DNA of 64,000 bases from Luteibacter mycovicinus (lineage in GTDB: Bacteria; Pseudomonadota; Gammaproteobacteria; Xanthomonadales; Rhodanobacteraceae): the NCBI RefSeq assembly GCF_000745235.1, contig NZ_JQNL01000001.1, positions 3,900,001 through 3,964,000 of the forward strand, written 5' to 3'. Both the position numbers and the translations under genes were made by a program. The first letter of the stretch is position 1. Every line of letters starts with the position of its first letter. Below are positions 8,497 through 17,114 of the stretch, one piece after another. A model generated the notes under the pieces. It ran no database searches and was not told the DNA's origin. It worked only from the letters and a program-made list of their open reading frames with translations.

Positions 8497-8879
8497 TGGC
8501 AACCATTCCCTCATGGCCGGCGACGCTGCCGGCTCCAGCGATCGACGGCTATAGCGCCAAGCCGAAGCCGACCTTCATTCGGACGGACATGGACAGCGGC
8601 CGCGCGCGCAATCGGCGCCGCTTCGTGACGGGCACTACTGAGTTCCAACAGCGGTTCCGGATGACTCAGGATCAACTGGCAATCTTCGAGGCATGGTTCG
8701 AAAACGAGGCATTCGGCGGCGCGGCCTCGGTCTTGATGCCGGTTATCACTGGGCAGGGCAAGATCATGGTGCAGTGCGATTTCACCGACACCTACCAGCG
8801 CGCGGCCGTCCCTGGCTCGAAGTTGCACGACGTGACGCTCTCCTTGTCGACCTACGCGAAGCTGGTGCCCAATGGCTGA
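8496..8879 (+). CDS. Phage minor tail protein (tail tip region)
   Basis: 127 aa, start ATG 8496 overlapping the tape measure stop (TGATG). It starts MATIPSWPATLPAPAIDGYS and contains FRMTQDQLAIFEAWFENEAF followed by a beta-rich C terminus. It sits where lambda gene M lies, between tape measure and the tip complex, and is probably a tail-tip component. Overlaps the next gene by 8 nt. The precise family is not certain. Confidence 0.75.
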   Translation: MATIPSWPATLPAPAIDGYSAKPKPTFIRTDMDSGRARNRRRFVTGTTEFQQRFRMTQDQLAIFEAWFENEAFGGAASVLMPVITGQGKIMVQCDFTDTYQRAAVPGSKLHDVTLSLSTYAKLVPNG

Positions 8880-9408
8880 TTTCTCCGAAGCCATGAAGGA
8901 GGCGTTCGCCTCCAACCCGCGCGGCGAGGTGATTCTCGAAACCATCGAGTTCGTGCATCCGTCGTTCGTCGACGACGACAGCAGCCCGACTGCGATACGC
9001 TTCGTGCGTGACGGCTCCGACCTGTTCGCAGCGCTTGAAGCTACCGCGCCCGTCCAGGCAGGACAGACCGTCCAGTTCACGGCCTTCCCTTTCGACGTCG
9101 TGCTGCCCGGGTTCGAGGAAGGGCAGACCCCGACCCTTACCATCACTGTCGACAATGTCGGTCGCGAGATGACGGCGCAGCTGGAGGCCGCCACGCAATC
9201 GTCCGACCCGATCATCGTGATCTACCGTCCCTATCTCCTGACCGACCTGTCCGGACCACAGATGGATCCGCCGATACAGATGACCGTCCTGAAGGCCACG
9301 GCCGACCTGATGAAGGTCAGCTTCACCGCCACCTTGGACGACGTGACCAACGTGCCATTCCCGCGGCGCCTGTACACGCCCGACGACTTTCCGGGGCTAG
9401 TGCGATGA
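8872..9408 (+). CDS. DUF1833-family phage tail-tip protein
   Basis: 178 aa. Features typical of DUF1833 proteins are visible: ILETIEFVHPSF near the N terminus, a central FPFDVVLPGFEEGQTPTLTI, a TVDNVGREM motif, then a YLLTDLSGPQMDPP stretch and the closing VPFPRRLYTPDDFPGL. The family takes the lambda gpL position at the distal tail. Translationally coupled on both sides (overlaps of 8 and 4 nt). Confidence 0.83.
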   Translation: MADFSEAMKEAFASNPRGEVILETIEFVHPSFVDDDSSPTAIRFVRDGSDLFAALEATAPVQAGQTVQFTAFPFDVVLPGFEEGQTPTLTITVDNVGREMTAQLEAATQSSDPIIVIYRPYLLTDLSGPQMDPPIQMTVLKATADLMKVSFTATLDDVTNVPFPRRLYTPDDFPGLVR

Positions 9409-9806
9409 CGCCGGCAGAGGTACGCCGATATGTCGGCTTGCCCTATCTGGCGGGAGCGGACGGCCCAGACGACTACGACTGCCGTGGGCTCGTGCGTGCG
9501 GTCCTCCGGGAGCATTTCGGCAAGGACGTGCCAGCCTTGCCCGTCGGTGGCGATCTCGGCGCGCTGTGGGCGGTCTCGGTGGCCTCTGGCGAATGGGAGA
9601 CCGTCCACACCCCGCAGTCTGGCGATGCCGTCGTCATGCGCGGCGGGGATGATCCTCACGTAGGCATCTACATCGAGGCCGGCCGCGCTGGTGTTCTCCA
9701 CGCTTTCGAGGCGGCTGGCCAGGTTGTTTGGACGCCCATGGACCGGCTACGGCTGCTCGGGTTCTCGCGCCTTTCCTTCGTCCGGTGTCACGCGACCGTG
9801 GCATAA
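9405..9806 (+). CDS. NlpC/P60-type tail peptidase (gpK-like)
   Basis: 133 aa cysteine peptidase domain expected to cut peptidoglycan cross-links during infection. The active site pattern is visible: DDYDCRGLVRAVL carries the nucleophile cysteine, and DDPHVGIYIE carries the histidine within the beta strands. It lacks the N-terminal Mov34/JAB metalloprotease domain of lambda gpK, so it is a minimal P60-only version. The start overlaps the DUF1833 stop (ATGA). Confidence 0.85.
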   Translation: MTPAEVRRYVGLPYLAGADGPDDYDCRGLVRAVLREHFGKDVPALPVGGDLGALWAVSVASGEWETVHTPQSGDAVVMRGGDDPHVGIYIEAGRAGVLHAFEAAGQVVWTPMDRLRLLGFSRLSFVRCHATVA

Positions 9807-9832
9807 TCTCGCGACAGAAACAGGGGAGTTTC

Positions 9833-10168
9833 ATGCGCATAATCACGGTTGTTGGCCTTTCCATCGTGTGCACAGCCTGCGCGACGCCTGAAAAGGTGGC
9901 GAGGACTGATCCAGGCGGCGTCATCCTGGTACAGCGGTCCGTCGATGAGTTCGTCGCATGCGCGATCCCGAAGCTCGTCGATGTCTGGCCGAAAATGCAT
10001 ATCGAAGATATCCGCGATGGAAAGCGGATCGTTGCGGAAGGGGAGGGTTTCGGTCCCGTCCCCGCGGTCGCTGACGTGTACGCGTCCCCGGTAGGAACGA
10101 TGGTGGAGGTCCGATGGGGGCCTGGGAAATCTAACGGCGTGGTCAGGAAGCTGGCTTCCTGCGGATAA
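9833..10168 (+). CDS. Small phage-encoded lipoprotein-like protein
   Basis: 111 aa. Start ATG 9833 has a CAGGGGAG ribosome-binding site; the upstream open frame overlaps the P60 gene and is ignored. The N terminus MRIITVVGLSIVCTACATPE is a short signal peptide with a lipobox-like CTAC (the -3 residue is unusual). The rest is a compact domain with one more internal cysteine and a C-terminal one (FVACAIPK, KLASCG), possibly disulfide-bonded. It sits alone between the peptidase gene and a terminator, so it may be an insertion with a function in lysogens such as superinfection exclusion. That role is inference. Confidence 0.72.
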   Translation: MRIITVVGLSIVCTACATPEKVARTDPGGVILVQRSVDEFVACAIPKLVDVWPKMHIEDIRDGKRIVAEGEGFGPVPAVADVYASPVGTMVEVRWGPGKSNGVVRKLASCG

Positions 10169-10192
10169 CAAAACAAGCAGTTTTTGAAATTG

Positions 10193-10220
10193 AGGCCCGC
10201 CATGTGCGGGCCTTTTCTTT
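10193..10220 (+). terminator. Intrinsic terminator between the lipoprotein gene and J
   Basis: Stem GGCCCGC (10194-10200) and GCGGGCC (10206-10212) with a 5-nt loop, then TTTTCTTTT. As at 3804-3833, the U-tract flows directly into GGAG, here the ribosome-binding site of J. Confidence 0.85.
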
Positions 10221-10230
10221 TGGAGTTTCG

Positions 10231-13200
10231 ATGCACGCAACGTTCGTCCACGTTCGCGATCCGTTCCGGCACCACGTGAATCGTCACGCGCACCGGGTGA
10301 GTCGGCGTACGCGCATCGACACGCTTCTGCGTCAGCAGGGGCTGATCGTGGGTCGCGGTCGGAATATGCGCCGTATCTCGCCCTTCGTCGTGGCGAGCGG
10401 CTCGAGCGATTTCTTGCTCGAGAAGGAGTGGAGCCGGTGCATCGCTGACGGGGAACTGATTACCGTGGTGGCTTTGCCGAAAGGCGGAAGCGCGCTCCGG
10501 ACAGTCGCGCTTGTCGTCGTCGCGATCGTGGCCACGTATGTCAGCGGCGGCGCGCTGGCTGGAACTTTCGGCTCAGCTTTTGCCGCTGGCGGCGCGGGCG
10601 CGATTGCAGCGGGTGCGTTTGTAACCATCGCGGGCGCGGTGCTCGTGAACGCGGTCCTGCCTCTGCCCAAGCCTCCGGCGGGAACCACCGACAACAAGAG
10701 CGGTGCCTACGGCATCGGCGCAAAGAACAACTCCGCTCGCCTTCTTCAAAGCATCCCGGTCATGTACGGTCGCTTTAACGTGACGCCTGACTATGCGGCG
10801 TTGCCCTACACCGAGTTCCAGGGCAACAACCAGACCCTCTATTCCCTTCTTGCCATCACGCAGGGTCAGATCGCAGACCCGCAGATTCGCATCGGCGACA
10901 CGCCGATCGATAGCTTCGACGAGGTCGCCTACGAGATCATCCCGCCTGGCGGGACCGTGACCCTGTTCCCCGACAACGTGGTGACCAGCGACGCGGTGCA
11001 GGGCCTGGAGCTGAAGCGGCCCAGCGAGGGCGGCGACTGGATGGGCCCGTACGTCACCAACCCGGCTGGAACGGTTACTCGGCAGCTCGCCGTCGATATC
11101 GGGTTTGCCAGCGGACTCTATCGGATCAACAGCGACGGCAAGGAAAGAACGGCGCTCGCCCGGTTCGAGGTTCAATATCAGCAGATCGACGACAACGGCA
11201 ACGCGGTCGGCGCATGGACATCCGTGCTCAGCCGAACGGTGGAAAGGGATGACCGAACGCCGGGCCTCTTCGACAGCTACCCGCTTACCGTTCCGGAGGG
11301 GCGATACCAAGTCCGCGCGCGTTCCTATGACACTGACCAGGGCGGCGGAACGGTCGTCAACGCAGTGTCGTGGGTGGGCCTGCGCGCCTACCTCCCCAGC
11401 AAGCGGACCTATGGGGACATCACGCTTCTTGCCGTTCGGATCAAGGCCACCAACAACCTCAACTCGACCACGGCCAAGGCGATCAACGTCACGGCGACCC
11501 GCATGCTTCCGGTGTGGACGGGTGCTGCGTGGACCGCGCCGCAGGCAACGCAGAGCCCGGCGTGGGCCATTGCCGATATCCTGCGAAACACCAGCTACGG
11601 ACGCGGCTGGGCCGACAATCGGCTGAACCTCGTTGAGCTCACCAGGCTGGCTGGCGTGTGGGCCGCTCGCGGCGACACCTTCAACGGCGTGTTCGATACC
11701 AAGACGTCGCTTTGGGACGCGCTGTCGGCGGTCGCGCGTGTCGGCCGCGCCGTGCCCATGTACTACGCCGGTGTCGTGGACATTATCCGCGATGAGCCGC
11801 GAGACGAGGTGCCGCTGGTCATTACCCCGGACAAGATCGTCGCCGGCAGCTTCTCGATCGATTACGCTTTCCCGACGCAAGACACGCCAGACCACGTGGT
11901 CGTCACCTACATTGACGACCAGACCTGGCAGGCGCAGACCGTGGTGTGCGCGCTCGGCGGCAGCCCTAAGCTAAAACCGAAAAACGTCACGTTGATGGGC
12001 GTGACCTCGCGTGATCAGGCGTTCCGAGAAGGCATCTACATGGCCGCGTGCAATCGCGACCAGCGGAAATTCCCTTCACTCAGCACCGAGATGGAAGGCT
12101 ACATTGCCAAGTACGGCGACCTTGTCAGCGTAGCCCATGACGTCCCCGCCTGGGGGGAGTCGGGCGTGATCGAGGCCTACGATCCCGATACCCTCACGCT
12201 GACCACGAGCGAGCCCACGCAGTGGTTCGTGGGACAGCAGCACTATGTGCGCCTGGCACGGCGCAACGGGTCACAGGACGGGCCATACCTGGTCACCAAG
12301 GGCGCCGACGACTTCGCGCTCGTGCTGCACGGCCTCACGGACGCGCAGAAGGCTGCATTGTGGGTTGGTGACGGCTTCAGCGAAGACCGCACGACGTATC
12401 AGTTCGGACCCGCGAGTAAGGAGAGCCAGGAGTGCCTGGTCATCAAGTCCCGGCCAGACGGCACCGGTAAGGTCCAGCTGTCGCTGGTGAACTACGCGTA
12501 CAGCGTTCACGTCGCCGAGAACGACGTGAACGTGCCGCCGCCGGGATCCGGCTCGCTCCTGCTCGACCAGCCTGCTGCTCCAGCTGTCGGTGGCGTGGGC
12601 GTCAAGCAGGACCCCGATACGCAGCTGGTATGGCTGTACGTCGACCCAGTGCCAGGCGCCGTGATCTACGAGTTCCAGGTTTCGTACGACAACGGGTTGA
12701 CCTGGATCAGCGTCGGTATCGTCAGGACCAACAGCATCCAGGCACGCATCCCGGGCGGTACATGGATCGTCAGGGCGCGAGCCTACGGCGCAGGCGGGAT
12801 CGGTGGACCGTGGAATCAGAGCCCGGTGAACGTCCCGGGGCTGCCTCCCGTCCTCGGCACGCTGACGAACTTCGTCGCGACGCCCATGGTCATGTCGATT
12901 CTGCTCACTTGGCAGCTGCCCGACCGCTTGAATCTCATTGGCGCCGACGCCGTCGAGATTTATTTCGGGACCAGTCCCAACCGCGCACAGGCGGCGCCCC
13001 TGGCTACGGTCGCCATCCCAACCAACAGCTACACGCTGAACAACCTCAAGGCAGGCGTCGAGCTATATTTCTGGGCTAGGGTTCGCGGCAGCGACACCGG
13101 CAACTACGGTCCGGAAATAGGACCGATTCACGGCGAGAGTAGCAGCGATGCCGCGCAGATCCTCGACTACCTGACGGGAAAGATCACCAGCTCGCAGCTG

Positions 13201-14166
13201 GCGCAGGATCTTCTCGCTAAATTCGATTCGCTCGACCAGCTGCAGGCCTTCATCCAGGCGCCGGAGTGGGCCTCTGGCACGGCGTATGCCATCGCCAAGA
13301 TCGTCGGTCATGGCGATCGCCTGTATCGCGCCGTCCAGGCGGTGCCCGCGAACGGTCCCGAGCCAGGCACCGACCCTACCTACTGGCGAGACATTGGCGC
13401 GCGAGTTCAGACGGCGGCGGGGTTGGTCGGCTCGATCTACGACACGAATCTGCAGGTGCAGAACCTTGGCACCACCGTGCAGGCTACGGCGTCGCGCACC
13501 GATGCCGTGTTTGCCCAGCTCAACCCGAAGTCGATTGGCGAGCTCACGGACGCATCGGACGGCTATGCCGGCAACATGACGACCATGCCGAGCGCCGGGT
13601 ACTACAGCTATGTCATCGCGCAGGTTCAGAACGATCGTGCTCTCGGGGACCGGATCGATACGGTCAGCGCGACAATCGGCGGGTACACGGCGCAGATCCA
13701 GACGATCGCTCAGGCCACGGCGACGCTGGACGGAAAGGTGTCGGCGAGCTACTCGATCAAAACGGAGGTCGCTGCCAACGGCCAGCGTTATCTCGCCGGT
13801 ATCGCCATTGGCGTCGACTACGCTGGTGGCGTAGTGAACTCGCAGGTCCTGGTCAACGCCGGGACATTCGCAGTATTCGACGCAACGAGCGGCTCGTCGA
13901 GCGCGCGCATCCCGTTCGTCATTACCGGCGGACAGGCCTTCATCGACGATGCTTTTATCCGAAACGCATCGATCACAACTGCGAAGATTGCGTACCTTCG
14001 ATCGGCCGCAACTGACTCGTCAGGCAACCCGCTGTGGGAGATCGATCCTAATGGCCAGCTCATCATGCGCGGCTCAGGCAATGGCTGGAGAATTGAGCGC
14101 GACTCCACCGGAGCGCGGCTGTACGGCGCGAACGGTGTCCTTCGCATGCGCTGGGGCGCCTGGTAA
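10231..14166 (+). CDS. Phage tail tip / host specificity protein J
   Basis: 1311 aa. Start ATG 10231 with GGAG upstream; the frame upstream lies in the terminator hairpin. The N-terminal ~170 residues include a Gly/Ala hydrophobic stretch (GGSALRTVALVVVAIVATYV and onward) ending in VLPLPKPPAG, common in J homologues with a fused gpI-like part. The main body (IPVMYGRFNVTPDYAALPY, WAIADILRNTSYGRGW) is the central J tip domain. Two fibronectin-III-like segments follow near residues 790-975, then a short aromatic module (WASGTAYAIAKIVGHGDRLY ... PTYWRDIG) resembling carbohydrate-binding family 5/12, and a DUF1983-like C terminus. It recognises the host receptor. Confidence 0.9.
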   Translation: MHATFVHVRDPFRHHVNRHAHRVSRRTRIDTLLRQQGLIVGRGRNMRRISPFVVASGSSDFLLEKEWSRCIADGELITVVALPKGGSALRTVALVVVAIVATYVSGGALAGTFGSAFAAGGAGAIAAGAFVTIAGAVLVNAVLPLPKPPAGTTDNKSGAYGIGAKNNSARLLQSIPVMYGRFNVTPDYAALPYTEFQGNNQTLYSLLAITQGQIADPQIRIGDTPIDSFDEVAYEIIPPGGTVTLFPDNVVTSDAVQGLELKRPSEGGDWMGPYVTNPAGTVTRQLAVDIGFASGLYRINSDGKERTALARFEVQYQQIDDNGNAVGAWTSVLSRTVERDDRTPGLFDSYPLTVPEGRYQVRARSYDTDQGGGTVVNAVSWVGLRAYLPSKRTYGDITLLAVRIKATNNLNSTTAKAINVTATRMLPVWTGAAWTAPQATQSPAWAIADILRNTSYGRGWADNRLNLVELTRLAGVWAARGDTFNGVFDTKTSLWDALSAVARVGRAVPMYYAGVVDIIRDEPRDEVPLVITPDKIVAGSFSIDYAFPTQDTPDHVVVTYIDDQTWQAQTVVCALGGSPKLKPKNVTLMGVTSRDQAFREGIYMAACNRDQRKFPSLSTEMEGYIAKYGDLVSVAHDVPAWGESGVIEAYDPDTLTLTTSEPTQWFVGQQHYVRLARRNGSQDGPYLVTKGADDFALVLHGLTDAQKAALWVGDGFSEDRTTYQFGPASKESQECLVIKSRPDGTGKVQLSLVNYAYSVHVAENDVNVPPPGSGSLLLDQPAAPAVGGVGVKQDPDTQLVWLYVDPVPGAVIYEFQVSYDNGLTWISVGIVRTNSIQARIPGGTWIVRARAYGAGGIGGPWNQSPVNVPGLPPVLGTLTNFVATPMVMSILLTWQLPDRLNLIGADAVEIYFGTSPNRAQAAPLATVAIPTNSYTLNNLKAGVELYFWARVRGSDTGNYGPEIGPIHGESSSDAAQILDYLTGKITSSQLAQDLLAKFDSLDQLQAFIQAPEWASGTAYAIAKIVGHGDRLYRAVQAVPANGPEPGTDPTYWRDIGARVQTAAGLVGSIYDTNLQVQNLGTTVQATASRTDAVFAQLNPKSIGELTDASDGYAGNMTTMPSAGYYSYVIAQVQNDRALGDRIDTVSATIGGYTAQIQTIAQATATLDGKVSASYSIKTEVAANGQRYLAGIAIGVDYAGGVVNSQVLVNAGTFAVFDATSGSSSARIPFVITGGQAFIDDAFIRNASITTAKIAYLRSAATDSSGNPLWEIDPNGQLIMRGSGNGWRIERDSTGARLYGANGVLRMRWGAW

Positions 14167-14438
14167 TGCCAGTCGGATTTGAGACCTACAGTGCGACGGG
14201 CGTGCCGGTCATCTCCTTCACGGACCGAATCGGGAGAGTCATGGGCCTGGTCGCTGGCAACCAGGCCGGCGGCAGTATCACCGACCCGTCGCTGGCGCAG
14301 GGCACGCCATTTGCCTTCGTGATGATGACGGGGTCCATCACGCTGGCCAGCCAGTGCCCGCAGGTGACCATCAACGGGACCACGATCAGCTACACCGCCT
14401 CGAACTTGCCTTTCCTCATCGTTTACGGAACTTACTGA
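14166..14438 (+). CDS. Small phage tail protein, unknown
   Basis: 90 aa, start overlapping the J stop (TAATG) and stop overlapping the next start (TGATG). No motif is recognised. It has FTDRIGRVMGLVAGNQAGG and a Thr/Ser-rich beta-like C terminus. Coupling with J and the next gene suggests a distal tail part or a chaperone for the fibres. It shares short stretches of style with the next product (Gly/Thr-rich beta strands). Confidence 0.72.
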   Translation: MPVGFETYSATGVPVISFTDRIGRVMGLVAGNQAGGSITDPSLAQGTPFAFVMMTGSITLASQCPQVTINGTTISYTASNLPFLIVYGTY

Positions 14439-15136
14439 TGGGCCTAGGAGCCGAGATCTACAACGACGCCGGCCAGCTGATCGCCGATACAAACTTCGCC
14501 AGCCTGGCCCTGGTGAAACGAGGAACCGCCACGCTGGGACAGGACAGCGTCGCCCCACCAAACCAAGCAACTTCCGCGTCGGTGACAGTGCAGGGGGAGT
14601 TTCCCTTTATCGCCTACCGGTCGCCGGTACCGCTCGCGCTATGGTTCGTAGAGCGAAGCGGTAATACCTGGACGTTCCACTTCTTGTCGACCTCCGGCAA
14701 CGCCGGCACGCCATTCACCTGGTACGTCTTCGACCGGCCGACCGCCGTCTCGAACCTCGGCATGCAGCTCTTCGATGACCAAGGTCGGCTGACGTTCGAT
14801 CTCGGCTGGCCGTACATGCGCGTCCGCGGCATCCACGACTTCGACGCGAATACGAACAAGACGATCAACGGATATCCGGCGGCTACCTACGCGGTTGCGA
14901 TGGTGCAAACCGGCGTGGCGACGCCTTACTTCACCACGCCTCCCAACCCACCTCCGGCAGGCCAGAACTGGCACTGGGACGCGGTAATGGTGCTCGGTGG
15001 CTTGGTCGCAAATAGCGATGGCTTTACCTGCACCTCCATGAACTGCGCGCGCACGTCATTCCAGGGATCGCAATTACCGCAGTACCCGCAGTCGCCGATT
15101 GGCAAGGCGATGCTGATCGACGTCACCAACCTGTAG
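14438..15136 (+). CDS. Phage tail-fibre-associated protein, unknown
   Basis: 232 aa. Start ATG 14438 is chosen from the TGATG overlap; the 28-codon extension upstream lies in the previous gene. Composition is beta-rich with many aromatics (PFTWYVFDRPTA, FDLGWPYMRVRGIHDFD). It begins GLGAEIYNDAGQLIADTNFA, an opening seen in small proteins encoded after gene J in Xanthomonadales prophages. Probably a tail tip or receptor-binding accessory; no enzyme motif is visible. Confidence 0.7.
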   Translation: MGLGAEIYNDAGQLIADTNFASLALVKRGTATLGQDSVAPPNQATSASVTVQGEFPFIAYRSPVPLALWFVERSGNTWTFHFLSTSGNAGTPFTWYVFDRPTAVSNLGMQLFDDQGRLTFDLGWPYMRVRGIHDFDANTNKTINGYPAATYAVAMVQTGVATPYFTTPPNPPPAGQNWHWDAVMVLGGLVANSDGFTCTSMNCARTSFQGSQLPQYPQSPIGKAMLIDVTNL

Positions 15137-15144
15137 GAACTCTC

Positions 15145-16140
15145 ATGGCTCAGAGCCCACTCGATTTCCGCCCCGTCGCCCAGGGCGGCGATAACCCGAC
15201 TGCCGCTTTCGTAAAGCTGGATGGCAACGATAAGGACCTCGATACCCGGGTGACCGCGGCGAAGACGGCTGCCGACAACGCTCAGACAGCGGCGGGTAAC
15301 GCCAGTACAGCTGCTGGCAACGCGGCCAACACGGCAAATGCCGCTATGCCGAAGACAGGTGGCACATTCACGGGATCGGTCGGTGTGACGGGCAGTCTAT
15401 CCGTTACTGCTGGCAGCTTGGGCACGGCGGCAGGATCCTCTCTCTCCCCGTTCACCATCACAGCAAACGACTCGAATGTCGATCGCGTGACATCGGTTCT
15501 CTACCGAGGTCCTACTGGAACAAATTTCGCCAGCGCATTCTGGCGGCAGCAGCGCGTGGTAGATGCCACCGGCTTCGGTTTCCTCCAGATGGGCGACGGC
15601 ACCAACGCCGGCACGATCCTTCTGAATTCCGTCGCCGGGTCGTTCACGATGTCAGGGAGCACCGGCAACGCTGTTCTGTCCGGCACGCTAACGCAAAACT
15701 CGGATTATCGGATCAAGGACGATGTCGTAGAGATTGACGCCGCCACGGCGGCCGAGGCTCTCAGGCAAGTGCGACCGGTGGAGTACACGGACAACCGGAT
15801 GCCCACAAATGGGCGGCTTGCTGGTTTCATCGCGCACGAACTACAGGAACATCTTCCTCTGCTCGTGCAGGGCCAAAAGGACGCAACGCAGGAAACGACG
15901 TCTTGGGAGACTGATCCCAACGGGGAGGCTCAGGAGGATGGGTCGTGGCCGCCGCTGATCCCCGTTACGGCCGTCACGCCGGTCCTGCAGAGCGTCGCTT
16001 ACGATCGCCAGGTCGTTTATCTGACGGCGGCATGGAAGTGGATGGATGCCCAGCTCACGGCCACACAAACGGAGCTGGTTGAGGCAAAGGCTGCGCTTGC
16101 AGCGCTCACAGACCGTATCGCGGCACTAGAGAGCCGCTGA
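15145..16140 (+). CDS. Phage tail fibre with C-terminal S74 self-cleaving chaperone
   Basis: 331 aa. The N-terminal ~65 residues are an Ala/Asn/Thr heptad stretch (AAKTAADNAQTAAGNASTAA), a trimeric coiled coil. After a beta-rich middle comes the S74 intramolecular chaperone: QNSDYRIKDDVVEIDAATAA, with the Ser-Asp...Lys dyad used for autocleavage, then LRQVRPVEYT and GFIAHELQEHLPLLV. A terminal leucine-zipper-like helix (ATQTELVEAKAALAALTDRI) completes it. The chaperone folds the trimer and is then released. Last gene of the recognisable tail module. Confidence 0.9.
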   Translation: MAQSPLDFRPVAQGGDNPTAAFVKLDGNDKDLDTRVTAAKTAADNAQTAAGNASTAAGNAANTANAAMPKTGGTFTGSVGVTGSLSVTAGSLGTAAGSSLSPFTITANDSNVDRVTSVLYRGPTGTNFASAFWRQQRVVDATGFGFLQMGDGTNAGTILLNSVAGSFTMSGSTGNAVLSGTLTQNSDYRIKDDVVEIDAATAAEALRQVRPVEYTDNRMPTNGRLAGFIAHELQEHLPLLVQGQKDATQETTSWETDPNGEAQEDGSWPPLIPVTAVTPVLQSVAYDRQVVYLTAAWKWMDAQLTATQTELVEAKAALAALTDRIAALESR

Positions 16141-16174
16141 CGCCCACGTCACGCGGCGGCGCTATCCTGCGTCC

Positions 16175-16873
16175 ATGTGCGGACGCTATGCCACCTTCGG
16201 ACCTGTCTCCCTGAGCCGCGAGGCCAGGGATGTGCTCGACCAGCTCGAGATCGACATCGTCAGCGAGATCCATCAGCGGGACGACCAGTTCAATATCGCG
16301 CCGACCCAGAAGGCGCTTGTCATGGCCAGCGGCGAGCACGGCTACGCCATCAAGCCGTACCAGTGGGGCCTGATCCCGTCCTGGGCGAAAGACCCGAAGA
16401 TCGGCTCGCGGATGATCAACGCCCGGGCCGAGGGCCTGATCGAAGGGACGACGAAGGCCTACGCCGGGGCGTTCAAGAAGCGCCGCTGCCTGGTGCCGGC
16501 GTCCGGCTACTTCGAGTGGAAAGGCGAGGCCGGTGCCAAGCAGCCGTACTTCATCCACGACCCCGCCGGGCACCTGCTCATGTTCGCCGGGCTCTGGGAG
16601 GCCTGGCGGCCGTCGCCGGACGACGAGTGGGTGCGGACCTTCACCATCGTCACTGGCGAGCCTGGCAAGGTCTCCGGCGACATCCACGACCGGCAGCCCG
16701 TCATCGTTCCGCCCGACCTCTGGGCCGTCTGGTGCGATGGCATGCCTGAGGAGGCCGTAGCCGCGCTTGGCGTCATCCCGGAGGCGGACCTGGTCTATCA
16801 CCCCGTACCGAAGGCTGTGGGGTCGCCGAGGAACAAGGGCCCGGAGCTGGTCGAGCCTATCACCCTCGCCTGA
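16175..16873 (+). CDS. yedK: SRAP-domain protein (YedK/HMCES family)
   Basis: 232 aa. SRAP proteins crosslink to abasic sites in single-stranded DNA through Cys2. The sequence starts MCGRYATFGP, so Cys2 is present, and the other active-site elements are intact: NARAEG (Asn), GYFEWKG (Glu) and the IHDRQPVIVPPD histidine block. It lies 34 nt after the fibre gene and before small phage genes, so it is most likely prophage cargo. It could protect phage or lysogen DNA; that is inferred. The symbol is given by family likeness to E. coli YedK. Confidence 0.85.
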   Translation: MCGRYATFGPVSLSREARDVLDQLEIDIVSEIHQRDDQFNIAPTQKALVMASGEHGYAIKPYQWGLIPSWAKDPKIGSRMINARAEGLIEGTTKAYAGAFKKRRCLVPASGYFEWKGEAGAKQPYFIHDPAGHLLMFAGLWEAWRPSPDDEWVRTFTIVTGEPGKVSGDIHDRQPVIVPPDLWAVWCDGMPEEAVAALGVIPEADLVYHPVPKAVGSPRNKGPELVEPITLA

Positions 16874-16934
16874 TTTCGACGGTGAGTCGACATTCCCCTC
16901 GGCACCCTCAAGGTTCACCTGGAGGGAAGCAACC

Positions 16935-17114
16935 ATGAGCGACGACAAGAAAAATCGTGGCCCGGCGGATGCGCAGCGCATCAATGTGAACGAGGACTAC
17001 GAGGTTCGGTATTGGACCGAGACCCTCGGGGTGTCCGAGGAAAAGCTGCGCGAGATCGTGAAGAAAGTCGGCGTGATGGCCGCCGACGTGCGTAAGGAGC
17101 TGCGCAAAGGATGA
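16935..17114 (+). CDS. DUF3606-family small protein
   Basis: 59 aa, start ATG 16935 with GGAGGG upstream; the longer upstream frame overlaps the SRAP gene. The pattern INVNEDYEVRYWTETLGVSE, then KLREIVKKVG and VRKELRKG, is the DUF3606 signature, a short helical domain often found in prophages and plasmids with no established function. Its stop overlaps the next gene start (ATGA). Confidence 0.82.
   Translation: MSDDKKNRGPADAQRINVNEDYEVRYWTETLGVSEEKLREIVKKVGVMAADVRKELRKG

Noticed and set aside
9777..9807. Possible promoter before the phage lipoprotein gene (CATAAT at 9802-9807)
   Set aside because: The -10-like hexamer has no acceptable -35 at 16-18 bp, so it was not listed as a promoter.
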